Part shown: positions 43,444 to 53,214 of the stretch, in pieces
Layout: each line of letters opens with the position of its first letter
Position numbering within the stretch: position 1 is the first letter of the stretch
Source: Lewinellaceae bacterium
GTDB taxonomy: Bacteria > Bacteroidota > Bacteroidia > Chitinophagales > Saprospiraceae
NCBI GenBank assembly: GCA_016716135.1
Contig: JADJWX010000006.1
Span: forward strand, 124,001 to 188,000
Reading direction: 5' to 3'
DNA length: 64,000 nt
Notes under the pieces: generated by a model
The model's database searches: none
Seen by the model: only the letters and a program-made list of their open reading frames with translations
What the model was told of the DNA's origin: nothing
Program-made: the position numbers and the translations under genes

Positions 43444-44187
43444 ATGAAATTCATTCGATTTATTGCAGCGCTTACCCTGCTTGTAATGGCCGGGGCCGAT
43501 ATGCTTTACGCACAACAACAAGCACAAAAGGATGCCCCCGAAACCCTCGACTGGGTTCAGCGCCGGGCCAACCGCATCGACACCATGCTGTACGGCGCCG
43601 TCATATCCCAGGAACCGGTCAACCTGCTGCTGAAACTCTGGGGCGCCTGGCAGGAATTTGACGCGGTATTACAAGCCGGGGTGTACTGTCAGGCTGCCCG
43701 CGCCGCTGCTGAAAAAGGCCGCCTGGAGTGCGACCTGCTGGGTTATGAGCGCGATCAGGATGTAAATGCCATGATCGCGCGCGCCACAGAAGCGCGTCGA
43801 CAAGCCTTCCGTATGCGAATGGCGGCGCAAGCTTGTGCCACCGACTCGGCTGCTTCGATTGCCGAAGACGCGACCACTTTCAGGCTGAGTGATGTGCTGG
43901 AATCGGATGCCCGGATTGTCGAACTGGACCTTGCCGATGCCCGGGCAAGCAAAGACATGCACATCGTCGTTCAAAAACTGGAACATGCCCAACGCATCCT
44001 GCGCGATATCGAATTGCTGACCTGGTCGCTGGATAACTGCGATGCCGTGCTGCTTGCGGCGCGTGCTGCCGGCCGGCATTGCAAGGACGCTGCTGCCAAA
44101 AACACCTGGGACGAAGCGGCGCCGCACCTGGAACAGGCCTTGGCTCAAAATACAGCAATTAAAAATGCCGCCGGTGCCTGCCGGTAG
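43444..44187 (+). CDS. Secreted alpha-helical protein, unknown family
   Basis: A 247-residue protein. The ATG before MKFIRFIAALTLLVMAGADM gives a clear signal peptide. The mature part is rich in Ala, Arg, Asp and Glu and reads as a helical bundle (ARAAAEKGRLECDLLGYERD, DLADARASKDMHIVVQKLEHA). Six conserved-looking cysteines (YCQA, ECDL, ACATD, NCDA, HCKD, ACR) could form disulfides. I do not recognise a family. A WG-repeat gene follows after 36 bases, so it likely heads a three-gene operon. Confidence 0.65.
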   Translation: MKFIRFIAALTLLVMAGADMLYAQQQAQKDAPETLDWVQRRANRIDTMLYGAVISQEPVNLLLKLWGAWQEFDAVLQAGVYCQAARAAAEKGRLECDLLGYERDQDVNAMIARATEARRQAFRMRMAAQACATDSAASIAEDATTFRLSDVLESDARIVELDLADARASKDMHIVVQKLEHAQRILRDIELLTWSLDNCDAVLLAARAAGRHCKDAAAKNTWDEAAPHLEQALAQNTAIKNAAGACR

Positions 44188-44223
44188 ATCGGTGGCGTTT
44201 TTTACCAACATTATCGCATCAAA

Positions 44224-45884
44224 ATGAACAGATCGTACGCAAGTCTGCTATTCCTGCTCCTGCCGCTTTTTCTGGCCGCCCAAACCAACGATGTTGAATT
44301 CCAGGATATGGACGTTCAGGTGGAAGAAAGTTATGCCGACCCGGTCATCCCGATCCAACAAAGCATCCCCGCGCGCCTGAAAACCGGCAAGCCGGAAATG
44401 TTCGGATATCAGGGCCGGTACGGCTACGTGCTCAACGATAGCATCCTCATCCAGCCCGAATACAAAACACTTGAAAAGCCATACAGCGATTTTATGATCG
44501 CTCGGAATTCCAGAAATTACTTCGGCGCGCTCAATAAAAGGGCGAAGTCGTCCTGCCCTTCGATTATTATGCGCTGACGCGTACTACTGCCGAACTGATA
44601 TTGGCTGCCAAAAAAGACTTGGGATATGGGCTGCTTGATGCGCAGGGTAGGGTGCTGCTACCGCTGGAGTACCGTTCTGGGCATAAATTCAACGACTCCA
44701 CGGTAGTTTTTCACAGCCCGGACAAACAAAAAATAATAAAAATTCACAGCGCGGAATCCATTCAACTAGTCCTCGAGGCCAATTTTGAAAATATCAGCAA
44801 AAGCCAAACCGGCAACCGCCCCCTGTTTACCTTTCAGGAAAAGGGCCTTTGGGGTCTTATGGACTATAATAAACGCACGATTCTGCCTGCTGCCTACGAC
44901 AAGATTCAGGCCGTATATGACAACCAAATTATCGCCGAAAAAGACGGCAAATCAGGCGTGGTCAATTTTCAGGGAAAAACTATGCACCCGTTTATTTACG
45001 ACCAAATCGGTGCGCGCTTCCGCAACGGCAACTACCCCATCGGCAAGGCGGTTTCTGCCGGAAAACGGCTTTGGGGAATGGTGGATTCCGCCGGCCATAC
45101 GCTGCTTCAGCCGGAATACGAGGTGGTGAAACAACTCTATAATTGCAATTTTTTCCTGATTGGCCAGCTGGGTAAAAAAGGGTTGGTCGATGCAACCGGC
45201 CGCGTACAAATCCCTGTGCAATACGGCGACATTTATGAACTCAAACACCCCGACTGGGTAATGGAGCAGCAGGAGGAAACGCAGGCGCGCCATGTACGCC
45301 GCGAAGCCAGCGGCTTGTATTTTAAAATCCGGAACACCCAAAATGATCTGCTCGGGCTTTGGCAAATTGGCAAGGGCGAAATCCTGAAACCGGAATTCCA
45401 ATGGATTGAAGTCCTGCAAGTTGGCGGCCCGTATGCGGTACAAAAAAATGACAAAAAAGCCCTGTTCAACGGCGCCGGACAACAGCTTACCGGTTTCGAC
45501 TACACCTGGCTGGGTTTTAACCCCGTACGCCCGAACGTCGTTACCGCCGGCCTGCCCGATCAAAAAAGAACCCTGCTCCGCCTGTCCGATGGCCAGGCCA
45601 TTGAAACCGAAGTGTACGATGAAATACTCCCGATCCGGGATACCGATACCGGTTATCTGGTTTCCAAAAAAGGCGGGTATGCCGCCCTGCATGCTCCCGA
45701 TGGTCGTCGGCTGACCCCGCATAAATACAAGGCCATTCATTCCTGTACGGTACCGGCGCCTCCGTCAACAATGCCCGCCGGACGCCGCATCGTAGCTTGC
45801 GCCGTTACGCATACGACGGATGAAGGTTTTCTGACGTTCGTTCTGGATGATGCCGGCGCCGAATACCCGGCCGATGACCGGTAG
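44224..45884 (+). CDS. Secreted WG-repeat protein, frameshifted
   Basis: A signal peptide (SLLFLLLPLFLAAQ) is followed by an acidic stretch and then WG repeats, for example GYQGRYGYVLNDSILIQPEY, EKGLWGLMDYNKRTILPAAY and GKRLWGMVDSAGHTLLQPEY. The first frame stops at 44577 and the second opens just before it. Adding one G to the GGG run at 44540-44542 restores NKRGEVVLPFDYYALTRTT and a single protein of about 553 residues. Repeat character continues smoothly across the break, so a sequencing slip is likely. WG repeats are thought to mediate protein interaction. It is followed after 39 bases by another WG protein. Confidence 0.78.
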
Positions 45885-45923
45885 GGAAGTTTTTGAAGTC
45901 TATTAAACGCATACCACCAGCCC

Positions 45924-48281
45924 ATGTTGAAATCGACAAAAAAATTAGCGGTTGCCCTGCTGGCGCTGCTACCCATCATTCTCCCGGCGCAGCTCCCCCT
46001 GCGCCACCATATCGCCCCGGTGAAAGGCCCGGTAGTAAAAACCGAACAAACCGTGTACAAAGATGTCCGCCTCGACGATGCGGGCAAACCTCTGCTTCCG
46101 GCCAGGCATGAAGGGCGCCAGGTAGCGGTATATGAAAACAGCTTGCCGGTCACCGAGATGCACTACGATTATTTGATCGGCGACAAGGAGAAGTTGACCG
46201 GACGTGTGGATTTTTCCTACGAAAACAACCGGGTAAAAACCATAAAGGAGTTTGCCGGTGATTTTTTCAGCTCAAAGGACCGGATGGAATTGCACGCCAC
46301 CTTTATACATAACTACGTCAACGACTTGCTCGAATCCGAAAATGTACTTGATAAAGACGGCAAACTGCTGGCCACGCTGAAATACCTGCCGGAGGGTCAG
46401 GCAGGTAATACCCCGCTGATTCAATTTGACGAATACCGGTTTGAAAAAGGCGATTTGCAAAAACGCGACCGCTACGGCATTCAGTACGACACCAGCGGAC
46501 GCGTTCGACTGCATTTCCAAATCCGGGAAGGCGACACCATTTTTTACAACCGGGTCATCTTCATGCCGCCCGACACCTGGCGTATGGAACACTTCACCGC
46601 ATCATCCGGGCGATTCAACGAAACCGTCTGGAAATCACATATCCAATACGATTCCAAAGGGAATCCCCTTTTGATGGTCACTGAAAACCCGGCCGATACT
46701 GTTGCAGCGCGCTATGCCGTGATCGTGTACCGCTACCAGTACGCCGGTGATGCCGATTGGAGTACTGCTCCGGAGGTTGGCAAAGCGCCGGTAGTGGTGC
46801 CGCCCGCCAAAGAAAATACAGCTGAAACTGTCGAGGAAGTAGCGCCACCCCGTGCAGTGCCCGGCCATAGCCAAACAACCTCGAGCACAGATTCCAAAAC
46901 CGGCAAACCCACCCCGCCAAAATATTTTTTTCCATACAAGCAAATTGAACAAAACGGCAAAATTGGCTGCCAGGATGCCTATGGGCGCACAATGATCCCG
47001 GCAGTGTACGATGAGGTAAAAATGCACGCCGCCACTCTGGGAACTATTTTTGTCCGCCAGGGAAACCTGTGGGGAACTGTAGACCCCGAAAACCGGCCCC
47101 TGCTGCCGGTGGAATTTGCCCATATCGGCAGCCATGGCAAATTGCTTTTTCTGCGGGATATACAAGGACGAATGGGGGCGGCTCATCTGGATGGCACGCG
47201 TTTGATTCCCTGTGAAAACAACTTTTTAAACTGGGATGGCTACCTGAAAGCCCTTTATGTAGTTAAGGACAGTCTGGTCAGCCTGTACGCCGAAGACGGC
47301 AGTCTGATCCTGGCGCCGGAATACCGCGATGTACGCGGCAGCATGCACCAGAATGATATCTGGGCTGTTCGCCGAAAAGATAATCGCTGGGGCGTGATCG
47401 AGCGGAAAACTGCCCGCGTGTTGGTACCCTTTGATTACGATGAACTTGCCTTGACGGAAAGCATGATGCACCGGAAGGGCGAAAAAGTACTCCTGATCCG
47501 TGCCCGAAAGAACGGACGATGGGGTTTTATCGACCTGGAAAACCTGATTGTTGTTCCAATTGAATACCAGTGGGTCGACCTTGCTGCCGACAAGGAGCAT
47601 TTTCTGGTTAAACAAAATAACCGGCAAGGCTTGCTGCGGCAGGATTTGAGCACCGCTATCCCCATCCAATACGTCCAGATTTTTCAACCCAATGAAAAAA
47701 TGTACTTGCCCATCAATGAACAGGGGCTCGGGGGTATCCGTTCTGCCGAACAGGAAATTGTTCCGGAAAAATACCGGCGTCAGGATATCGAGGTGACCGG
47801 CCAGGTCATCCGGGTGAAGCAGGATAGCTTGTTCTGGCTCTATTCCCAAGAAAGTGCATTTGAACCCTTCCGGTATATCCACTGGGAGAAATTTGCCGAT
47901 AACTGGCATGTTGTGCTGCACTACCACCTGGCCGATGGCCGTCAATGCCTGATCAGCAACCAGGAAGACGACCCGACCATCGAGTTTTTTGACAAAAAAG
48001 AAACGTACGAACAAGGGCGTGGGAAAAAGATCGTCGTGCTGCAACGCACCGATGCCGATGGCCAAACCTGGTTTGGTATCCGCGACGCCAGGCTCGGCCG
48101 GTGTATCGCCCCCATGACTTATGCAGAACTGGATTTGAACGTAACCCTGCGCCACCAGGATCGCTTCAACCGTGTAAAAGATACGGCCGGTTCGGAATAC
48201 GTGTGCGCCCTCGGCCGGGCCACACCGAAGGGACCCTGGGTACTGATCGGGTCGAAGGGGTCTGTTGTGTCTTTAAAATGA
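45924..48281 (+). CDS. Secreted WG-repeat protein
   Basis: A 785-residue protein with a signal peptide (KKLAVALLALLPIILPAQ). Residues about 30-270 resemble a beta-rich region with YD/RHS-like strands (YRFEKGDLQKRDRYGIQYD). A Pro/Thr-rich linker follows (about 290-330), then at least six WG-type repeats (NGKIGCQDAYGRTMIPAVY, GNLWGTVDPENRPLLPVEF, DNRWGVIERKTARVLVPFD, NGRWGFIDLENLIVVPIEY). It is third in the apparent operon with the helical protein and the first WG protein. An extracellular or periplasmic binding role is inferred. No catalytic domain is visible. Confidence 0.82.
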   Translation: MLKSTKKLAVALLALLPIILPAQLPLRHHIAPVKGPVVKTEQTVYKDVRLDDAGKPLLPARHEGRQVAVYENSLPVTEMHYDYLIGDKEKLTGRVDFSYENNRVKTIKEFAGDFFSSKDRMELHATFIHNYVNDLLESENVLDKDGKLLATLKYLPEGQAGNTPLIQFDEYRFEKGDLQKRDRYGIQYDTSGRVRLHFQIREGDTIFYNRVIFMPPDTWRMEHFTASSGRFNETVWKSHIQYDSKGNPLLMVTENPADTVAARYAVIVYRYQYAGDADWSTAPEVGKAPVVVPPAKENTAETVEEVAPPRAVPGHSQTTSSTDSKTGKPTPPKYFFPYKQIEQNGKIGCQDAYGRTMIPAVYDEVKMHAATLGTIFVRQGNLWGTVDPENRPLLPVEFAHIGSHGKLLFLRDIQGRMGAAHLDGTRLIPCENNFLNWDGYLKALYVVKDSLVSLYAEDGSLILAPEYRDVRGSMHQNDIWAVRRKDNRWGVIERKTARVLVPFDYDELALTESMMHRKGEKVLLIRARKNGRWGFIDLENLIVVPIEYQWVDLAADKEHFLVKQNNRQGLLRQDLSTAIPIQYVQIFQPNEKMYLPINEQGLGGIRSAEQEIVPEKYRRQDIEVTGQVIRVKQDSLFWLYSQESAFEPFRYIHWEKFADNWHVVLHYHLADGRQCLISNQEDDPTIEFFDKKETYEQGRGKKIVVLQRTDADGQTWFGIRDARLGRCIAPMTYAELDLNVTLRHQDRFNRVKDTAGSEYVCALGRATPKGPWVLIGSKGSVVSLK

Positions 48282-48293
48282 GCGCAGCAAGCA

Positions 48294-49157
48294 TCAATCC
48301 GCAAACCGACGCAGATGCCCGGGTTCAAAAAACCACTCCGGGGTTTGCAGACCATCCTGCAGGGTCAGGCTGGAGTACCAGGGGCTTTCGCCTGCCGCCG
48401 GATTGCGCAGTACATGGATTTGCTGCGCGGGCATGTAACTCTGGGCCAATAAAAACAGCGTTTCCCCGCTGTCCGGATGCACCGCCACATCCATGACGAT
48501 GACGGCGTGCCCCGGGTAGCCGCCCTTGATCCAGACATCGCCGGCACGCAGTTGAGCAGGTTCAACCGAGCGCATTTCCCGCTCCAGCGAAGCCGAACCG
48601 GCGTAGGCAAAAACCATGTCGAGGTATGCCCGAAAGGATGAATAGCTGCCCGAAGTTGCCCCGCCACCAACCCAGTATACCCTGCTCCCGTCTACCCGGA
48701 TACGTTCGCCCAGCCTCCAGCGGGCATAGTCGGCGCGGAAGCCGTTGGAAAAGTTGAAATGGATCGCCGCATAGCGTTTTTGTGCAAACCAATATTCGGC
48801 GCGCAGGCGCATCACCGCGTCGGCACACTGTTGGAGGTTGCGCTTGCCCACATCGATATCAAGCACGGCAGCGTGTACATCCTGGCGCGCCTTGGGCCGG
48901 CCGTTGAACAACAATACCGGCGATCCGTCGGGCAACAGCGGGAAGCGGCGCAGGTAGGCGGCAAATGTTGTAGAATCGGCAGGTAGGCGGACATAACCCG
49001 CAGGCGCCGGGAAGCGGGTTTCCACAGTTTTTCCCGAAGGGTTAATTATTGGAGCAACGGAATCGGTGCGGGCAGGAACTGTATCCTCAACGGGTTGACC
49101 ATCCGAGGTACAGGCTGTGTACAGGCAAATAAAAAAAACAAATAAAATACGTTCCAT
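48294..49157 (-). CDS. DUF4846 lipoprotein
   Basis: A 287-residue protein with a lipoprotein signal ending in YTAC (Cys16). The domain has FPAPAGYVRLPADSTTFAAYL, LLFNGRPKARQDVHAAVLDID, CADAVMRLRAEYWFAQKRY and GDVWIKGGYPGHAVIVMDVA, which match DUF4846. The GHAVIVMDV stretch and the preceding cysteine (QQCADA) recall NlpC/CHAP-like folds, but I cannot confirm a catalytic triad. It is convergent with the WG operon and ends 12 bases from it. Confidence 0.82.
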   Translation of the reverse strand: MERILFVFFICLYTACTSDGQPVEDTVPARTDSVAPIINPSGKTVETRFPAPAGYVRLPADSTTFAAYLRRFPLLPDGSPVLLFNGRPKARQDVHAAVLDIDVGKRNLQQCADAVMRLRAEYWFAQKRYAAIHFNFSNGFRADYARWRLGERIRVDGSRVYWVGGGATSGSYSSFRAYLDMVFAYAGSASLEREMRSVEPAQLRAGDVWIKGGYPGHAVIVMDVAVHPDSGETLFLLAQSYMPAQQIHVLRNPAAGESPWYSSLTLQDGLQTPEWFFEPGHLRRFAD

Positions 49158-49307
49158 TTAGTTCTTGTTTGGCCTCAAAACGCAAAACAGGCTCGCCGGC
49201 ATATCTTTAAAGATTCAAAAAACCGTTTTATTCAAGTTGTCGCGCTACTGTGCGCGCCCGAATCCAATCCAATCCTTTTTTAATCACACCTGCACCAAAC
49301 CATCTCT

Positions 49308-50810
49308 ATGAACCGGGTTTTACTTTTCCTGCTTTTCTGTTTTTGGGCTAAAATACAAGCGGCTACGCTCCACGTGGGCGCCGGCCAACCGTACCCGGCC
49401 CTGCCTGCTGCTGTAGCTGCCGTACAAGCCGGCGATACCATCGAAATCCACAGTGGCACCTACCCCGGCGGCCTCTTTTTTGCCAACCTCAAAGGCACGG
49501 CTGCCCAATGGATCACCATCCGGGGCGCCGCTGGTGAAACGGTCGTTTTTGAAGGCGGCAACAATGCCATCCAACTGACCGACCCGGCGTACCTGCACGT
49601 CAAAAACCTGACATTCCGGCACCAGACCGGCAACGGCTTCAATACCGACGACGGGGGCAGCTACGCCACCCCGGCGCACCATATTATTTTTGAAAATTGC
49701 ACCTTTCGCGATATGGCCGCTTCGGGGAATAACGACTTGCTGAAACTCTCCGGTCTCGATGATTTTGAAATTCGCCAATGTACCTTTCTCAACGGCGCAG
49801 GCGGCGGCAGCGGCATCGACATGGTGGGCTGCCACCGCGGCGTCATTCGCAGCAACAGCTTCGAAAACATGGGCTCCAACGCCATCCAGGCCAAAGGCGG
49901 CACCGAGCATATCCGCATCGAAGGCAATTTTTTCAAAAACTGCGGCCAGCGCACGCTGAACCTTGGCGGCAGCACCGGGCTCCAGTTTTTCCGGCCCGAC
50001 ACCGCCCACTTCGAAGCCGCCAATTTGCAGGTATATTCCAACCTGATCGTCGGGTCGGTGGCCGCTGTGGCCTACGTCGGTTCTGTCAACGTGGAGGTGC
50101 GAAACAACACCATTTACCTGCCCGAACGCTGGGTGCTGCGCATTTTGCAGGAAACCGTGGACCCGGACCGTTTCCTCGAATGTGGCGACAATTTTTTTGA
50201 AAACAACATAGTCGTGCGCGACGCCGGGCTTTCCACCGAAACCAACATCGGGCCTGACACGCGCCCGGAAACGTTTGTTTTTTCCAACAACCTCTGGTTT
50301 CACACCGGCAACCCCGGCTGGAGTGGCCCGTTTATCCCGGTCCCCGAATCCAACGGCATCATCAACCAAAACCCGCAATTGCCCGACCCGCCCGGCGGCA
50401 ACTGCCAAATCCCGCCCGGAAGCCCGGCTGCTGGAGCCGGGTTGAGCGTGCCGGAACCGGTGCTGGATTTTTACGGACAACTCTACGCCATGCCGCGTTC
50501 CATTGGCGCTGCGGAGGGCATGCCGGTTTCGAATGCGGGCCATGCAATTGCGATGGATAACTGGCATGTTTTTCCCAACCCTGCAACGGGCCGGTTCTGG
50601 ATCAGCCTGGAGCTGCCGGAGCGCAGGCTGCTACAACTTGATCTGTTTGACAGTGCCGGGCATTGGTGCGCCCCTGTTTTTTCAGGAGAACTACCTGCCG
50701 GGAAGCATGTGCTGCCGGTTTCGGCGCCCCCGAACAGCGGAGTTTTCCTGTTGCGGCTCGGCACAGATCAAAATTCCTGGATAAAAAAGGTGGTTTTTTC
50801 AAAAAACTGA
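49308..50810 (+). CDS. Right-handed beta-helix (pectate-lyase fold) protein with T9SS sorting domain
   Basis: A 500-residue protein with a signal peptide. ATLHVGAGQPYPALPAAVAA and GDTIEIHSGTY are the usual opening of parallel beta-helix proteins. Repeats such as HHIIFENCTFRDMAASGNND, GVIRSNSFENMGSNAIQAKG and NLQVYSNLIVG run to about residue 390. A type A sorting domain closes the protein (VFPNPATGRFWISLEL to WIKKVVFSKN). The fold suggests a polysaccharide lyase or glycan-binding role; catalytic residues cannot be assigned by eye. Confidence 0.82.
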   Translation: MNRVLLFLLFCFWAKIQAATLHVGAGQPYPALPAAVAAVQAGDTIEIHSGTYPGGLFFANLKGTAAQWITIRGAAGETVVFEGGNNAIQLTDPAYLHVKNLTFRHQTGNGFNTDDGGSYATPAHHIIFENCTFRDMAASGNNDLLKLSGLDDFEIRQCTFLNGAGGGSGIDMVGCHRGVIRSNSFENMGSNAIQAKGGTEHIRIEGNFFKNCGQRTLNLGGSTGLQFFRPDTAHFEAANLQVYSNLIVGSVAAVAYVGSVNVEVRNNTIYLPERWVLRILQETVDPDRFLECGDNFFENNIVVRDAGLSTETNIGPDTRPETFVFSNNLWFHTGNPGWSGPFIPVPESNGIINQNPQLPDPPGGNCQIPPGSPAAGAGLSVPEPVLDFYGQLYAMPRSIGAAEGMPVSNAGHAIAMDNWHVFPNPATGRFWISLELPERRLLQLDLFDSAGHWCAPVFSGELPAGKHVLPVSAPPNSGVFLLRLGTDQNSWIKKVVFSKN

Positions 50811-50876
50811 ACGGTTTGCCCAAAGAAAGACATGCCGGAATGCGGGCACTTCCGACCTAAGGCATAGCAGAATCTG

Positions 50877-50884
50877 TACCTTTG
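50877..50884 (+). promoter_or_regulatory. Bacteroidota -7 promoter element
   Basis: TACCTTTG is an exact TAnnTTTG match, 35 bases before the ATG of the CRTAC1-type gene. Confidence 0.45.
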
Positions 50885-50919
50885 CCTGCGTTTAAACACC
50901 ACTTCATTTTATCGCCACT

Positions 50920-53136
50920 ATGTCGCTGCGTATCCTGCTACCCGGAATTTGCCTGTTTTTCTTGTTTTTTCTTTTTTCAAACTGCCAAAACGATGCCGAC
51001 CCAGCCGCCAAAATAACGGAAGGGCATAAACGCATGGTAGCCATGCTGGACAGCATCAACCGGAACGCCGATCCAATGAATTATCTGCATGTAAACCTTC
51101 GGAAAATCGCCTACTACGAACAGTTGATGCAGCAAAAAGCAGGCGATGAGGCCTTGCTTGCGCAATTCAATTATGCCGACCAGTTGCTGCGTTCGGGTAA
51201 AAATGAAGCGGCTATTGTGCAGTACCAAAACCTGATCCAGAAGATCGGTGACCAACTGGTAGACAACACCAAAATGCTGTATGAAATGCTGGCGCTGGCT
51301 TACATGCGCCTGGGCGAGCAGGCCAACTGCATAGAGACCCACAGCCCGGAATCCTGCATTCTGCCTATCCGGGGTGCGGGCATCTACAAACTGAAAGCCG
51401 GCCCGGAAAACGCCGTAAAAATATACGAGCGCATTTTGGCGCAATATCCTGACGACCTGCTCAGCCGCTGGTTGCTCAACCTGGCGCATATGGCCATGGG
51501 CCAATGGCCCGCCGGGGTGCCGGCCAGGTATCTGTTTCCTGCCGACATTTTTCAGGCCCCGCCGTCCGATATTTTGTTTCGGGACATTGCCATTCCACTG
51601 GGTATCGATGTGCAGGGGATTTCCGGCAGCGTATGCATGGAAGATTTTGACAACGACGGCAACCTCGATTTGTTTATGACTTCCTACGGCCTGGGCGATC
51701 AGGCGCGCTATTTCCATAACAATGGCGACGGCACCTTCAGCGAACGCACCCAGGAGGCCAACCTGACCGGAATTTTGAGCGGTTTAAATGCCATTCATGC
51801 CGACTACGACAACGACGGCGACCGCGATATTTTTATCCTGCGCGGGGCCTGGCTTTACCACGGCAAACACCCCAACTCCCTGCTGCGCAACAACGGCGAC
51901 GGCACTTTCACCGATGTTACCATCTACGCGGGGCTACTTTCGTTCAATCCCACCCAGACGGCCGATTGGGCCGACTACGACGGCGACGGCTGGCTCGACC
52001 TTTTTGTCGGCAACGAAACCTACCGGCCGGAAGAACCCAACCGTTGCGAACTGTTCCACAACAATGGCGACGGCACGTTCAGCAACATTGCTCCGCAAAT
52101 TGGCCTTGCTGCCTGGTACGGTTTCCCCAAGGCTGTTGTTTGGGGCGACATCAACAACGACCAACGCCCCGACCTGTATATCAGCAACCTGGTTGGCGAC
52201 AATCTCCTGCTCGTAAACCAGGGTGGAACGGCGCCCGATAAATGGTCGTTCCAAAATATGGCCAACAATACCTCCGTCCAATACCCGCAAAACAGTTTTC
52301 CTGCTTTTTTCTTCGATTACAACAACGACGGTTTTGAGGATATTTTCTCGACGCATTTCCCGGTGGATTATGAAGGGGCTTCGGTAGTGCCACTGTTACA
52401 GGAATATACCGGCAAACAACCTGAAGGTGACTGGCTGCGGCTGTACCGGAACAACGGCAACAGTACGTTCACCGATGTACACCGGGAGTTGGGTTTGCAC
52501 ACCATCACGTTTGCCATGGGCAATAATTTCGGCGATCTCGACAACGACGGCTGGCCCGACATTTACCTCGGCACCGGCAAACCCGACCTGCGCGCGCTGA
52601 TCCCCAACCGGGTATTCCACAACCGCAACGGCACCCGTTTTGAAGACATTTCCATGAACGGTTTCAGCCAAATCCAAAAAGGGCACGGGGTTGCTTTTGG
52701 CGATATCGACAACGACGGCGACCAGGATATCTACGTCGTGGTGGGCGGTGCGTTCGAGGGCGACCTTGGTCATAACATTCTTTACGAAAACCCGGGCAAC
52801 AGCAACCACTGGCTCACCTTGTTCGTCGAAGGGGTAAAATCCAACCGAGATGCCATTGGCGCGCGTGTGCGCGTCAACGTTCGCCAGCCCGATGGCGGCA
52901 CACGGGCTATCCGGACCACGGTGGGTACCGGCGGCAGTTTTGGCGCCAACAGCTTGCGGCAGGAGATCGGCTTGGGCGATGCTACCGAAATTGAATCGGT
53001 AGAAATACAATGGCCGCGGCCGGGCGTGCCTAACAGCACGTTTACCGGGCTGCAAATGGATGCGGCCTATCGCTTAAAAGAAGGGGCGACGGCTGCCGAG
53101 CCGGTTGCGCTGAAGCGGATTGTTTTTAAGAAATAA
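50920..53136 (+). CDS. CRTAC1-family lipoprotein (VCBS/FG-GAP propeller plus ASPIC/UnbV)
   Basis: A 738-residue protein with a lipoprotein signal ending FSNC. Residues about 30-200 are helical and TPR-like (ADQLLRSGKNEAAIVQYQNL). About 210-620 form an integrin-like propeller with calcium loops DFDNDGNLD, DYDNDGDRD, DYDGDGWLD, DLDNDGWPD and DIDNDGDQD. The C-terminal ASPIC/UnbV domain (IGARVRVNVRQPDGG, GSFGANSLRQEIGLGDA, VEIQWPRPG) completes the CRTAC1 architecture. Such proteins are abundant in Bacteroidota, lie on the cell surface and have no confirmed activity. Confidence 0.88.
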   Translation: MSLRILLPGICLFFLFFLFSNCQNDADPAAKITEGHKRMVAMLDSINRNADPMNYLHVNLRKIAYYEQLMQQKAGDEALLAQFNYADQLLRSGKNEAAIVQYQNLIQKIGDQLVDNTKMLYEMLALAYMRLGEQANCIETHSPESCILPIRGAGIYKLKAGPENAVKIYERILAQYPDDLLSRWLLNLAHMAMGQWPAGVPARYLFPADIFQAPPSDILFRDIAIPLGIDVQGISGSVCMEDFDNDGNLDLFMTSYGLGDQARYFHNNGDGTFSERTQEANLTGILSGLNAIHADYDNDGDRDIFILRGAWLYHGKHPNSLLRNNGDGTFTDVTIYAGLLSFNPTQTADWADYDGDGWLDLFVGNETYRPEEPNRCELFHNNGDGTFSNIAPQIGLAAWYGFPKAVVWGDINNDQRPDLYISNLVGDNLLLVNQGGTAPDKWSFQNMANNTSVQYPQNSFPAFFFDYNNDGFEDIFSTHFPVDYEGASVVPLLQEYTGKQPEGDWLRLYRNNGNSTFTDVHRELGLHTITFAMGNNFGDLDNDGWPDIYLGTGKPDLRALIPNRVFHNRNGTRFEDISMNGFSQIQKGHGVAFGDIDNDGDQDIYVVVGGAFEGDLGHNILYENPGNSNHWLTLFVEGVKSNRDAIGARVRVNVRQPDGGTRAIRTTVGTGGSFGANSLRQEIGLGDATEIESVEIQWPRPGVPNSTFTGLQMDAAYRLKEGATAAEPVALKRIVFKK

Positions 53137-53137
53137 A

Positions 53138-53214
53138 AACCTGTCAGGTCAAAATTTCAAAAAAAAGGGGCGCACGAAGCGCCCCTTTTTTTTGAAATTT
53201 TGACCTGACAGGTT
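53138..53214. terminator. Bidirectional terminator with a perfect 35-bp stem
   Basis: Two 35-base arms are exact complements around a 7-base loop (CACGAAG). The core GGGGCG/CGCCCC is flanked by A8 on one side and T8 on the other, so it works as an intrinsic terminator in both directions for the convergent CRTAC1 and DEAD-box genes. The stem extends past the A/T tracts by CCTGTCAGGTCAAAATTTC and its complement. The right arm overlaps the DEAD-box stop codon. Confidence 0.9.
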
